A DNA stretch of 64,000 nucleotides from VAZQ01 sp035263865 (lineage in GTDB: Bacteria > Pseudomonadota > Alphaproteobacteria > Rhizobiales > Xanthobacteraceae): positions 1 through 64,000 of the forward strand of contig DATFQX010000305.1 in assembly GCA_035263865.1 (NCBI GenBank), read 5' to 3'. Position numbers and translations under genes: made by a program. Within the stretch, counting starts at the first letter, position 1. Every line of letters starts with the position of its first letter. Positions 20,637 through 30,167 of this stretch are shown in pieces. The notes beneath the pieces are model-generated. The model was given only the letters and a program-made list of their open reading frames with translations, was not told where the DNA came from and did no database searches.

Positions 20637-21413
20637 ATGACTGCCGCCGAACTTTTCGATATCAAGGGCCGCGTGGCGCTCGTCACCGGCGCCTCGAGCG
20701 GGCTGGGCTTGCGCTTTGCGGAGGTGCTGGCGGCAGAGGGTGCGCCGGTGGCGCTGGTCGCGCGCCGCGCCGATCGCCTCACCGCTCTCCGGGCTCGCAT
20801 CGAGAAGGCGGGCGGCCGCGCCATCGCGATTGCCGCCGACGTGACCGATCGCAATGTCATGCTCCGCGCGTTCGACGAGGCCGAGAAGGCCTTCGGTACC
20901 GTCACCATCCTCGTCAATAATGCCGGCGTCGCGCATTCCGGCCGCGCGGTGGAGCTTTCGGAGAAGGAATGGCGGCATGTGGTCAGCACCGATCTCGACG
21001 CCGTGTTCTTCTGGGCCCAGGAGGCAGCGCGACGGATGCTCGCTGCCGGCAAGACCGGCGCCATCGTCAATGTCGCCTCGGTGCTCGGCTTCGGAGTCGC
21101 CAAAGGCACGGCCGCTTATGCGGTGGCAAAAGCCGGGGTCGTCCAACTCACCAAGGCGCTCGGGCTTGAGCTTGCCTTCAAGGGCGTGCGCGTGAATGCC
21201 ATCGCGCCCGGCTGGATCGTGACCGATATGAATCGCGAGTATCTCATGAGCGAGCAGGGCGCCGCGATCAAGCGCGAGATCCCCGTGGGCCGGTTCGGCG
21301 AGGAGCGCGATCTCGACGGCGCGCTGCTTTTGCTTGTCTCCGATGCGGGCCGCTTCATCGCGGGCACGACCATCGTCGTCGACGGCGGGCAGATGGTGGC
21401 GCTGCGAGGCTGA
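20637..21413 (+). CDS. Short-chain dehydrogenase/reductase (SDR)
   Basis: A 258-residue classical SDR. The cofactor motif TGASSGLG is at residues 17-24, NNAG at 94-97, and the catalytic triad is S148, Y161 and K165 (YAVAK). The C-terminal GTTIVVDGGQ is typical. The residue pattern after the second strand (ARRADR) suggests NADP(H). GAGGG precedes the ATG. It is followed 30 bases later by an acyl-CoA dehydrogenase gene, so the two probably work in the same acyl-CoA or alcohol oxidation route. Substrate not assignable. Confidence 0.9.
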   Translation: MTAAELFDIKGRVALVTGASSGLGLRFAEVLAAEGAPVALVARRADRLTALRARIEKAGGRAIAIAADVTDRNVMLRAFDEAEKAFGTVTILVNNAGVAHSGRAVELSEKEWRHVVSTDLDAVFFWAQEAARRMLAAGKTGAIVNVASVLGFGVAKGTAAYAVAKAGVVQLTKALGLELAFKGVRVNAIAPGWIVTDMNREYLMSEQGAAIKREIPVGRFGEERDLDGALLLLVSDAGRFIAGTTIVVDGGQMVALRG

Positions 21414-21443
21414 GCGAACATACGTTAACCGAGGACGCTGGGC

Positions 21444-22655
21444 ATGGACTTCACTCTTCCCCCCGAGATCGAGGACATCCGTTTGCGCACGGGCCGCTTC
21501 GTCGAGGAGCACGTGCTGCCGCTCGAAGCCGATCCCGGCAATTATGACGATCACGAGAACATCCGCCTCGACGTGCTGCGCGCCGTGCAGGCCAAAGCCA
21601 AGACGGAAGGCCTGTGGGCGCCGCAGGCGCCCAAGGAGTACGGCGGCATGGGGCTGCCCGTCATGGGCTGGGCCGCCGTGTACGAAGAGGCCAACCGCTC
21701 GATTTTCGGTCCGCTCGCGTTCAATTGTGCGGCGCCCGACGACGGCAACATGAACCTGCTCGCGCGTGCGGGCACGCCGGCGCAGAAGAACAAATGGCTC
21801 AAACCTATCGTCGAGGGAAAGGTGCGCTCCTCCTTCGCGATGACCGAGCCTGCGCCCGGCGGCGGCTCAGATCCCGGCATGATCCGCACCCGTGCGGAGA
21901 AGAAAGGCGGCGGCTGGGTGATCCACGGCCACAAATGGTTCATCACCGGCGCCGGGGTCGCCGACCATTTCATCCTCATTGCGCGCACGTCGGAGGACCA
22001 GCGGCGCGGGCTCACCGCCTTCCTCTATCACCGCGATCAGCCGGGCTGGCGCATCCTGCGCCGCATTCCCATCATGGGGCCGGAGGAGCACGGCGGCCAC
22101 TGCGAGCTCGTATTCGAAGGCCTCGAAGTGCCGGATGAAAACGTGCTGATGAAGGTTGGCGACGGGTTGCGGGTCACTCAGATCAGGCTTGGGCCCGCGC
22201 GGCTCACGCACTGTATGCGCTGGCTCGGGCTCGCCAAGCGTTCGATGGAGATCGCGCAGGCCTATGTCGCCCAGCGCGAAGGCTTCGGTACGCGCCTTGC
22301 CGACCGCGAGAGCGTGCAGATCAAGCTCGGCGAGGTGGCGCAGCAAATCCAGGTCGGGCGTCTTTTGGTGATGCATGCCGCATGGAAGCTCGACCAGGGC
22401 GATCACGCGCGCAAGGAAGTCTCGATGGCCAAAGTGCACGTCGCCGACACGCTGCATCGGGCGGCCGATGTCGCCATTCAGCTCAACGGCGCGCGCGGCT
22501 ACTCCAAAGACACGATTCTCGAATGGGTCTACCGCTATGCTCGGCAGGCGCGCCTCGTCGATGGGGCATCGGAGGTGCACAATATGGTGCTCGCGCGCTT
22601 CATGCGAGAGGAGGGCCGCGATTTTTGGCGCTGGAGCGCGGGCAATCGGGTGTGA
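21444..22655 (+). CDS. Acyl-CoA dehydrogenase family protein (ACAD10/11-like)
   Basis: A 403-residue FAD enzyme. It shows the FAD/substrate block SFAMTEPAPGGGSDPGMIRT, followed by GHKWFITGAGVADHFILIART, and the C-terminal GARGYSKDTILEWVYRYAR and DGASEVHNM motifs. The pattern resembles the ACAD10/11 branch, which can act on branched, hydroxylated or long acyl chains, and not short-chain butyryl-CoA dehydrogenases. It follows the SDR gene closely in the same direction and probably forms a two-gene operon. Electrons would go to electron-transfer flavoprotein, which is not encoded here. Confidence 0.9.
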   Translation: MDFTLPPEIEDIRLRTGRFVEEHVLPLEADPGNYDDHENIRLDVLRAVQAKAKTEGLWAPQAPKEYGGMGLPVMGWAAVYEEANRSIFGPLAFNCAAPDDGNMNLLARAGTPAQKNKWLKPIVEGKVRSSFAMTEPAPGGGSDPGMIRTRAEKKGGGWVIHGHKWFITGAGVADHFILIARTSEDQRRGLTAFLYHRDQPGWRILRRIPIMGPEEHGGHCELVFEGLEVPDENVLMKVGDGLRVTQIRLGPARLTHCMRWLGLAKRSMEIAQAYVAQREGFGTRLADRESVQIKLGEVAQQIQVGRLLVMHAAWKLDQGDHARKEVSMAKVHVADTLHRAADVAIQLNGARGYSKDTILEWVYRYARQARLVDGASEVHNMVLARFMREEGRDFWRWSAGNRV

Positions 22656-22706
22656 CGCGCCGCCCGCCACCCGCGCCATCTGGGCGTCCCGGCCGTCTTG
22701 CCGCCG

Positions 22707-24155
22707 TCATTGCGCGTCGAGTTCGGCCGCGGTCTGCAGCGGCTTCTGCTCCATGACGGCGATCGCGATGAAGGCAATCAACATACTCGCCGCCGCCACC
22801 ACGAACAATCGGCCGAACGCCTCGGCCGGATTCGCCGCGCCAAAAGCGGTGCCAAGTGATTGGCCCGTCGGTGAACCGGCCAAGACGATGGCGCCGCACA
22901 CCGCGATCAGCATGGTTGCGAATAGGTTTCTGCTGAAATTCATGGTTCCGATCGAAATGCCGAGCTGATGGCGCGGCACCACGTTTTGCAGGGCGACCGC
23001 CGTGAGCGATGGCACCGGCCCGAAGCCGACGCCGATGGCGATCAATGTCAACTCGAAAGACGCCATGCTGTGCGCCTGCCATGCCAACGCGGCAGTGGCC
23101 GCGGTCGACAGCACCAGCCCGATCATCGGTAGGAGCTTGTAGTGGCGCACGCGCCCAAGCACCTGTCCGGCGAGACCGGCGCTGGCGTTGAGCGCAAGCA
23201 TCAGGACGACCAGGCTCAATCCCGCTTGGCTCGCTGAAAGGCCCATCACGCCTTGCAGGTACATCGGTAGAAAGACGTTGAGCCCTATGATCGAGCCCCA
23301 GCCAAAGGCGTTGGCGATGATCGCGCAGCGCACGATCCGATTCTTGAGAATCGAAATCGGGATGAGCGGCTCCGGCGCCGTGAGCAAGCGCAGGACGAAC
23401 AGGGCACCGACGATCAGCGCAACCGCAAACAGCCCGACAATCGGCGGCGACGTCCACGCATAGCGCACGCCGGCGAGGTTCAGTGCCAGCATGAATGCGA
23501 CACTGGCGACTACGATCAGCGCCGCGCCGGAAATGTCCAAGCGATGTGGCCGCTCGTAGCGGGGCAGGCGGCGCAACAGTGACGTGGCGATGGCCAACGC
23601 CGCTAATCCCATGGGGATGTTGATCCAGAAGATGACCGACCAATGCAGGTGCTCCGCGATCAAGCCGCCGAGGAGGGGGCCGCAGCCGCCGGCGGTCGTG
23701 TAGGTCACCGCGAAGTAGCCATAGTACCGGCCGCGTTCCTTGGGCGAGACCAGGTCACCGAGCACGATCATGCCCATGGACGAGAGCCCGCCGCCGCCCA
23801 ACCCGTGCAGCACGCGGCCGAAAATCAAGAGCAGCATGTTTGGGGCCAGCGCGCAGGCGAGCGAACCGGCCATGTAGGTCGCAATCGCGATGCGAAGCGT
23901 GAAGCGGCGGCCGTGAATGTCGGCGATCTTCCCGTAGAGCGGAATGACCGCCGTCGATGCGAGTAGATAGGCCGTGATCAGCCAAGGTAGGCTGCGCATG
24001 TCGTCGAAGTCGCGTCCGATCGTGGGTAGCGCGGTCGCCAGGATGGTCTGGTCGAGCGATCCCATGAACGTCGGCAGCAGCACGCCAAGCACGATCAGCA
24101 AGGCCTGGCGGTGCGTGAGGGCATCGCCCTCACGGCGGGTGGCGTAGGCATCCAT
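22707..24155 (-). CDS. MFS drug:H+ antiporter, DHA2 (EmrB/QacA) type
   Basis: A 482-residue, probably 14-helix, major facilitator. The N-terminal FMGSLDQTILATALPTIGRD is the DHA2 motif D1 region, followed by WLITAYLLASTAVIPLYGKI and the RHT/GRR-type motif A (DIHGRRFTLR). The family exports drugs, solvents or hydrophobic acids with proton influx. The frame stays open far upstream, but homology starts at MDAYATRREGD; another ATG 33 codons earlier is possible. It is divergent from the indolepyruvate oxidoreductase gene. No regulator or EmrA adaptor is adjacent. Convergent with the acyl-CoA dehydrogenase gene. Confidence 0.87.
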   Translation of the reverse strand: MDAYATRREGDALTHRQALLIVLGVLLPTFMGSLDQTILATALPTIGRDFDDMRSLPWLITAYLLASTAVIPLYGKIADIHGRRFTLRIAIATYMAGSLACALAPNMLLLIFGRVLHGLGGGGLSSMGMIVLGDLVSPKERGRYYGYFAVTYTTAGGCGPLLGGLIAEHLHWSVIFWINIPMGLAALAIATSLLRRLPRYERPHRLDISGAALIVVASVAFMLALNLAGVRYAWTSPPIVGLFAVALIVGALFVLRLLTAPEPLIPISILKNRIVRCAIIANAFGWGSIIGLNVFLPMYLQGVMGLSASQAGLSLVVLMLALNASAGLAGQVLGRVRHYKLLPMIGLVLSTAATAALAWQAHSMASFELTLIAIGVGFGPVPSLTAVALQNVVPRHQLGISIGTMNFSRNLFATMLIAVCGAIVLAGSPTGQSLGTAFGAANPAEAFGRLFVVAAASMLIAFIAIAVMEQKPLQTAAELDAQ

Positions 24156-24456
24156 CGGCTGGAATTTCAGGTCCCGGAACTGCACGCGGTTGTAAAGCAC
24201 GTCCGGTGGTTCGGCCAGCAGCACCTGGCGCGCCTCCAACCCGCCCTGCGACATCGGAACCGCAACCTGTGCTGCAGTGCGCCAAAGTGCGCCTGCCGGA
24301 GCAGCGCCGACATTTCCTTTCCGGCGCGGGCGCCGGCGCGAAATTGCCAGTCCGCTCTTATTCTTGGCATTGCTGCCGCGCGGCCGTGGACTATATGTGT
24401 TCACCGACCCTAGCGCGCGTATCGTCGCGAGGGCACACTGCCCGGGGAGGCGCGCG
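24156..24456. other. Divergent intergenic region, no gene seen
   Basis: About 300 bases separate the divergent MFS and indolepyruvate oxidoreductase genes and should hold both promoters. Reading frames continue into it from both sides, but without family-like sequence. I could not pick a credible promoter pair or operator by eye. CGGGGAGG at 24442-24449 is the ribosome binding site of the downstream gene. Confidence 0.4.
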
Positions 24457-27400
24457 ATGGCGCTCAACCAAATCACGCTCGACGACAAATACGATCTCAC
24501 CAAGAGCCGCATCTTCGTCACCGGCTTCCAAGCGATCGTTCGACTCTGCCTGATGCAGAAGGAGCGCGACCGCCGCGCTGGACTCAATACTGCGGGGTAT
24601 GTCACGGGCTATCGCGGTTCCCCTCTCGGCACGCTCGACCAGCAGTTCATCCGCGCGCAGCGCTCGCTCGATAAATACGACATCCGTTTCCAGGCCGGCC
24701 TCAACGAGGACATCGCCGCCACCGCGATATGGGGCTCGCAGCAGGCTGAACTCCGCGGCGAGGGCAAGTTCGATGGCGTGTTCGGCCTCTGGTACGGCAA
24801 AGGCCCTGGGGTCGACCGCACCGGCGACGTCTTTCGCCACGCCAATTTCGCCGGCACTTCCAAGCACGGCGGCGTGCTGGCGCTGATGGGCGATGATCAC
24901 ACCGCCGAATCATCGACCACGGCGCACCAATCCGAATATCACTTCATCGACGTGATGATCCCGATCCTCAATCCCGCGGGGGTTCAGGAGATTCTTGACT
25001 ACGGCCTCTACGGCTGGGCGATGTCGCGCTTCTGCGGCACCTGGGTCGCGCTCAAGTCCATGCACGAGACCGTCGAATCGACCGCTGTCATCGACGGAAG
25101 CCGGGAGCGGGTCAACATCGTCATTCCCGAGGACTTCGTCACGCCCGAAGGCGGGCTCAACATCCGCCTGCGCGATACCATTCTCGGCCAGGAGGCGCGG
25201 CTGCACGACTACAAGCGCGACGCCATGCTCGCCTTCGTGCGCGCGAACAAGCTCAACAAGTACATCACCTCGGGCGGCCGGCGGCCGAAAATCGGCATCA
25301 TCACGGTGGGCAAGAGCTATCTCGACGTGCGTCAGGCGCTCGACGAGCTCGGGATCGATGAAGTCAGGTGCAACGATCTCGGTATTCGTCTCTACAAGAT
25401 CGCATGCCCCTGGCCGATCAGCCAGCAAGACCTCAAAACATTCGCCGACGGCCTCGAGCTCATCATCGTGGTCGAAGAAAAGCGGTCGCTCATCGAGGTG
25501 CAGGTGCGCGAAGAGCTCTACGGCACGGCGAAGCAGCCGGTGTGCATCGGCAAGAAGGATGAGCAGGGCAAATGGCTGTTCCCGGTCAAGGGCGCGCTCG
25601 ATCCCAACGAGGTCGCGATCTGCATCGGCGAGCGCATCCTGCAAAGGGTCGGTCCCAATGAGGAGATCGCCGCGCGCGTTGCAGCGCTCAAGGGCGCGCA
25701 ACGGATTCTCGCCGAGACGTACGACGTCGCAGTGCGCACTCCCTACTTCTGCTCGGGTTGTCCGCACAATTCATCGACGGTCGTGCCCGAAGGCATGCGC
25801 GCCTATGCCGGCATCGGTTGCCATTACATGGCGCAGTGGATGGATCGGTCGACCTTGGGCTACACGCAGATGGGCGGGGAAGGCGCAAACTGGATCGGCG
25901 AAGCGCCGTTCTCGAAGCGCCCGCATGTGTTTCAGAATCTCGGCGACGGTACCTACAACCACTCCGGTTACATGGCGATCCGCGCCGCCATCGCCGCGGG
26001 CGTGAACATCACCTACAAGATCCTGTTCAATGACGCCGTCGCCATGACCGGCGGCCAGCCCAATGAGGGCGGCCTCACGGTGCCGCAAATTGCGCGTCAG
26101 GTGGCGGCCGAAGGCGCGCGACGCGTGGTGGTGGTCACGGACGAGCCGTGGAAGTACGCCAAGAGCGAGGAGTGGCCGCGCGGACTGACCGTCCATCACC
26201 GCGATGAGCTGATCCCGATCCAGCAGCAGCTTGCGGCGATTCCCGGCGTCACCGTGCTGATCTATGACCAGACTTGCGCGGCCGAGAAACGCCGCCGTAG
26301 GAAGCGCGGGCGCTTCCCCGATCCGGACAAGCGGGTGATCATCAACGAGCTCGTCTGTGAAGGCTGCGGCGATTGCGGCGTCAAATCGAACTGCGTCTCG
26401 GTGCAGCCGCTGGAGACCGAGTGGGGCCGCAAGCGCACCATCGACCAGTCGAGCTGCAACAAGGATTTTTCCTGCGTGAAGGGGTTCTGCCCGTCATTCG
26501 TGACCGTGCACGGAGCCAAGCTCAAGCGCGGCACGGGTATTGCCGGCGCGCAGGCGCTCGCTCCGCTGCCGGATCCCAAGCTGCCGGCGATCGCAAAGAC
26601 CTACGACATCATCGTCACCGGCGTTGGCGGCACCGGCGTCGTCACCATCGGCGGCATTCTCGGCATGGCGGCCCATCTCGAGGGCAAAGGGGTGGGAATC
26701 CTCGACATGGCTGGCCTCGCGCAGAAGGGCGGCGCGGTCTACAGCCACATTCGCATTGCCGAGCGTGCGGAGGACATCCACGCCATCCGCATCGCGGCGG
26801 GCGGCGCCGATCTCGTCCTCGGCGGCGACATCGTGGTGGCCGGCAACAAGAAGGTGCTCGCCGCGGTGAAGCACGGAACGACCGAGATGGTCATCAACCT
26901 TGCCGAGGTCCTGCCCGGCGATTTCACGCGCAACGCCGACTTTTCGCTGCCGACCGAGCGGCTCAAGCGCGCCATTCTCGCCGATGCCGGGGCCGAGAAG
27001 ACGCACTTCATCGACGCGACGCGGGCTGCGACCGCGCTCCTCGGCAACAGCATCGGCAGCAACATCTTTCTCGTTGGCTACGCCTATCAACTCGGCGCGA
27101 TCCCGCTCTCGGCCGCCTCGATCATGCAAGCGATCGAGCTCAACGGTGAAGCCGTGGAAATGAACCAGGCCGCATTCCATTGCGGACGGCGCGCCGCCTG
27201 GGAGCCGGCGGCAGTCGAGGCTCTGATCGAGCCGGCACCGGAAGCGCTCAGCGATGCGCGCACACTCTCGCGCGCTTTCGAGGAGATGGTGGCGCGGCGC
27301 GTCGCCTATCTCACGGCCTATCAGAACTCCGCTTACGCGGCTCGCTACCGCCGTTGGGTCGAAGAGACGAAAACGGTCGAGGCCGCGCGCACCCCGGACA

Positions 27401-27990
27401 AGGGCGACCTGGCCGAGGCGGTGGGCCGTTACCTGTTCAAGCTCATGGCTTACAAGGATGAATACGAGGTAGCCCGCCTCTATGCCGATGGGTCATTCGC
27501 AAAGCAGGTGAAGAGCGAGCTCGGCGGGGAGCATCTGCGTCTCTACGTGCATCTTGCGCCGCCGCTTCTTGCCCGCGCCGATAAGGTTACCGGCGAGCCG
27601 AAAAAACTGGCCTTCGGGCCGTGGATCTTCCCGCTGTTCCAGCTGCTGGCGAAATTCAAATTCCTGCGCGGCACCGCCTTGGATCCGTTCGGCTACACGC
27701 TCGAGCGCAAGTGCGAACGCGCGCTCGTGCGCGAGTACGAACTGATGCTCGAAGAGGTGCTGGCGCGACTAAGCGCCGAGAACCATCACATCGCGGTGGC
27801 TCTTGCCGCAATTCCGGAAAAAATCCGCGGCTTCGGCCACATCAAGATGCGTTATCTCAAGGCCGCCAAAGCCGAGGAAGCCGCGCTCATCGATCAGCTG
27901 CGCGCAGGCCCGGCACCGCTGCTCAAGGCGGCGGAATATCCGCAGCAGGCGCACACGCGCTTCCGGAGGGCAGACCAAGTGCGGGCTTGA
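24457..27990 (+). CDS. Fused indolepyruvate ferredoxin oxidoreductase family protein
   Basis: A 1177-residue fusion of the large and small subunits, the usual length in Proteobacteria. The N-terminal part holds the pyruvate-oxidoreductase pyrimidine domain. The central thiamine-diphosphate block is GGEGANWIG followed by LGDGTYNHSGYMAIRAAI. A cysteine region (CEGCGDCGVKSNC, then CNKDFSCVKGFCPSF) should bind an Fe-S cluster, and the C-terminal gamma-type domain starts at GVGGTGVVTIGGIL. It decarboxylates aryl- or branched-chain 2-oxoacids to acyl-CoA in the cytoplasm. CGGGGAGG fixes the ATG. It heads a same-strand cluster of CoA ligases and an ABC importer. Confidence 0.92.
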   Translation: MALNQITLDDKYDLTKSRIFVTGFQAIVRLCLMQKERDRRAGLNTAGYVTGYRGSPLGTLDQQFIRAQRSLDKYDIRFQAGLNEDIAATAIWGSQQAELRGEGKFDGVFGLWYGKGPGVDRTGDVFRHANFAGTSKHGGVLALMGDDHTAESSTTAHQSEYHFIDVMIPILNPAGVQEILDYGLYGWAMSRFCGTWVALKSMHETVESTAVIDGSRERVNIVIPEDFVTPEGGLNIRLRDTILGQEARLHDYKRDAMLAFVRANKLNKYITSGGRRPKIGIITVGKSYLDVRQALDELGIDEVRCNDLGIRLYKIACPWPISQQDLKTFADGLELIIVVEEKRSLIEVQVREELYGTAKQPVCIGKKDEQGKWLFPVKGALDPNEVAICIGERILQRVGPNEEIAARVAALKGAQRILAETYDVAVRTPYFCSGCPHNSSTVVPEGMRAYAGIGCHYMAQWMDRSTLGYTQMGGEGANWIGEAPFSKRPHVFQNLGDGTYNHSGYMAIRAAIAAGVNITYKILFNDAVAMTGGQPNEGGLTVPQIARQVAAEGARRVVVVTDEPWKYAKSEEWPRGLTVHHRDELIPIQQQLAAIPGVTVLIYDQTCAAEKRRRRKRGRFPDPDKRVIINELVCEGCGDCGVKSNCVSVQPLETEWGRKRTIDQSSCNKDFSCVKGFCPSFVTVHGAKLKRGTGIAGAQALAPLPDPKLPAIAKTYDIIVTGVGGTGVVTIGGILGMAAHLEGKGVGILDMAGLAQKGGAVYSHIRIAERAEDIHAIRIAAGGADLVLGGDIVVAGNKKVLAAVKHGTTEMVINLAEVLPGDFTRNADFSLPTERLKRAILADAGAEKTHFIDATRAATALLGNSIGSNIFLVGYAYQLGAIPLSAASIMQAIELNGEAVEMNQAAFHCGRRAAWEPAAVEALIEPAPEALSDARTLSRAFEEMVARRVAYLTAYQNSAYAARYRRWVEETKTVEAARTPDKGDLAEAVGRYLFKLMAYKDEYEVARLYADGSFAKQVKSELGGEHLRLYVHLAPPLLARADKVTGEPKKLAFGPWIFPLFQLLAKFKFLRGTALDPFGYTLERKCERALVREYELMLEEVLARLSAENHHIAVALAAIPEKIRGFGHIKMRYLKAAKAEEAALIDQLRAGPAPLLKAAEYPQQAHTRFRRADQVRA

Positions 27991-28012
27991 CCTGCGCTCA
28001 AGCCCATTTTCT
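27983..28012 (+). terminator. Weak intrinsic terminator after the oxidoreductase gene
   Basis: GGGCTTGA, a seven-base loop and TCAAGCCC form a perfect 8-base-pair hairpin followed by ATTTTCTT. The stop codon of the upstream gene lies in the left arm. It may end or attenuate transcription before the CoA-ligase/ABC operon, which starts 85 bases later. Confidence 0.5.
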
Positions 28013-28096
28013 TATGCGGCGACAACGGCCTGCCGGCAAACGGCAGGGAGGGGCCTGGCGGCCCGCGGGATTTGACGCGGTAAAGGGAGGATTGCC

Positions 28097-30148
28097 GTGG
28101 CGACCGAAGCCGCAGACACGTTCCCCAAGCTCTTGATCCGCAACGCTCGCCTTTATGCGGGCCGCCCGGCCTATCGGCACAAGGACCTCGGGATCTGGCA
28201 GGTGTGGACCTGGGCGCACGTGCTCGAGGAGGTGCGCGCGTTTTCGCTCGGTCTGCAGGAGCTCGGTCTCAAGCGGGGCGACAAGACCGCGATCATCGGC
28301 TCCAACCGGCCGCGCCTCTACTGGGCGATGTGCGCCGCGCAGGCGCTGGGCGCCGTTCCGGTACCGATCTATTCCGATTCCGTCGCCGAGGAGATGGCCT
28401 ACATCCTCGATCATGCCGAGGTGACCATCGCGGTGGTCGAAGACCAGGAGCAAGTCGACAAGCTAATTTCAATAAGTGCTCGCCTGCCGCGGCTGTCGCT
28501 TGTCGTCTACGACGAGCCGCGGGGGCTGCGCGACTACGATCACACGCGGCTCAAGTCGATCGCCGACGTGCAGAAGCTCGGCCGCGATCTTTTGGCCGCC
28601 GACACGGCCGCACTGGCGAGCGAAGCGAGCGGCCAGCGCGGCGACTCTATGGTGCGCGCGCCGGACACTCCCCCTGAACCAGGCTCGTCGGTGCGCGCCG
28701 CGCAGCGGTGGGAGGCGGCCGTCGCCGCGGGGAGCGGGCCGGATCTCGCCATCATGCTCTATACCTCCGGCACGACCGGACAGTCGAAGGGCGTCATGCT
28801 GACGTTCGACAATCTCATCGTCTCGGCGATCAACGGCAATCGATTCGACGATCTCGGTCCCGACGAACAGGTCGTCGCCTATCTTCCCCTCGCCTGGGTC
28901 GGGGACCACGTGTTCTCCTATGCCCAGCCCTTCACCGCGGGCTTTTGCGTGAACTGCCCGGAGAGCCCGGAAACAGTGGGCGAAGACCGCCGCGAAATCG
29001 GAACCACCTACGCCTTCGCGCCGCCGCGCGTCTACGAAAATCTCATTACGCTGACGATGGTGCGTATGGAGGATGCGGGCCGGTTGAAGCGCGCCATGTT
29101 CCGCTATTTCATCGCCGTGGCGCGGCGCTGGGGCGAGAAAATCCTCAACCGGGAGAAGGTGCCGCTGCACGCGCGGCTGTTGTACTGGCTGGGAGAGCGC
29201 CTGGTGTACGGGCCGCTCAAGAACCGGCTCGGCGTGTCGCGCATCCGCCTCGCCTATACCGCAGGCGAGGCGATCGGCCCGGAAATCTTCCGCTTTTGGC
29301 GCTCGCTCGGCGTCAACCTCAAGCAGCTCTACGGCCAGACCGAGGCGTCGGTCTACATCACTGCGCAGCCGGACGGCGAGATTTATGCCGACACCGTGGG
29401 CAAGCCGAACATCGGCGTCGATATCAAGATCGCGGAGAACGGCGAAGTGCTGTTCAAGTCGCCCGGCGTGTTCGCAGGCTACTACAAGGACCCGCAGAAG
29501 ACCGCGGAGACCAAGACGCCCGATGGGTGGGTGCATACGGGCGATGCCGGATTCATCGATGACAAGACCGGTCATCTCAAAATCATCGACCGAGCCAAAG
29601 ATGTCGGACGCCTCAACGACGGCTCGTTGCTCGCGCCGAAATACATCGAGAACAAGCTCAAGTTCTATCCAAACATCCGCGAAGCCGTGGTCTACGGCGA
29701 CAAGCGCGATTTTGTCTGCGCCATGCTGAACATCGATCTGACCGCAGTCGGGAACTGGGCCGAGCGCAACAATATCGTTTATGGTTCGTACCAGGAGTTG
29801 GCCGGACATCCGCGCGTTTACGACATGCTCGCCGAGCATGTGGAGGAGGTGAACCGCTCGTTGGCGGAGGAGAAGGCTATGGCCGGCGCTCAGATTCGCC
29901 GCTTCCTGATCTTGCACAAAGAGCTCGACGCCGACGACGGCGAAGTCACGCGCACGCAGAAGGTGCGCCGCGGCTTCGTCGCCGAACGCTACGAGCCGCT
30001 CATCACGGCGCTCTACAGCGGGGCGCGCGAGGCCGACATCTCGACCGAGGTGACGTTCGAGGATGGCCGCAAGGGCACGCTCTCCGCCTCCGTCAAGATT
30101 CGCGACGTGGCGACCGTGCCGGTACTGGCGATGGAGAAGGCAGCGTGA
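28097..30148 (+). CDS. AMP-dependent long-chain/aryl acyl-CoA synthetase
   Basis: A 683-residue adenylate-forming enzyme in the long-chain fatty acid-CoA ligase group. The ATP/AMP P-loop is LYTSGTTGQSKGVML, preceded by a proline- and alanine-rich variable stretch near residues 180-215. Later motifs are YGQTEASVYIT, DGWVHTGDAGFIDD and the hinge KIIDRAKDV. The GTG start is preceded by GGGAGG. It is the first gene of a run with LivG-, LivH-, LivM-, LivJ- and LivF-like genes, so it probably activates the acid that the ABC system imports. The substrate is unknown; an aromatic or medium-chain acid is possible. Confidence 0.88.
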   Translation: MATEAADTFPKLLIRNARLYAGRPAYRHKDLGIWQVWTWAHVLEEVRAFSLGLQELGLKRGDKTAIIGSNRPRLYWAMCAAQALGAVPVPIYSDSVAEEMAYILDHAEVTIAVVEDQEQVDKLISISARLPRLSLVVYDEPRGLRDYDHTRLKSIADVQKLGRDLLAADTAALASEASGQRGDSMVRAPDTPPEPGSSVRAAQRWEAAVAAGSGPDLAIMLYTSGTTGQSKGVMLTFDNLIVSAINGNRFDDLGPDEQVVAYLPLAWVGDHVFSYAQPFTAGFCVNCPESPETVGEDRREIGTTYAFAPPRVYENLITLTMVRMEDAGRLKRAMFRYFIAVARRWGEKILNREKVPLHARLLYWLGERLVYGPLKNRLGVSRIRLAYTAGEAIGPEIFRFWRSLGVNLKQLYGQTEASVYITAQPDGEIYADTVGKPNIGVDIKIAENGEVLFKSPGVFAGYYKDPQKTAETKTPDGWVHTGDAGFIDDKTGHLKIIDRAKDVGRLNDGSLLAPKYIENKLKFYPNIREAVVYGDKRDFVCAMLNIDLTAVGNWAERNNIVYGSYQELAGHPRVYDMLAEHVEEVNRSLAEEKAMAGAQIRRFLILHKELDADDGEVTRTQKVRRGFVAERYEPLITALYSGAREADISTEVTFEDGRKGTLSASVKIRDVATVPVLAMEKAA

Positions 30149-30167
30149 TCGTGTGCGGGGCCACGGC

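Noticed and set aside
22600..23643. A 347-residue minus-strand frame inside the MFS gene
   Set aside because: It is an out-of-frame copy of the transporter sequence; the true frame has continuous membrane helices and family motifs.
24277..24456. Sixty-codon N-terminal extension of the indolepyruvate oxidoreductase
   Set aside because: The extension is arginine-rich and unlike the family; CGGGGAGG directly precedes the ATG at 24457.
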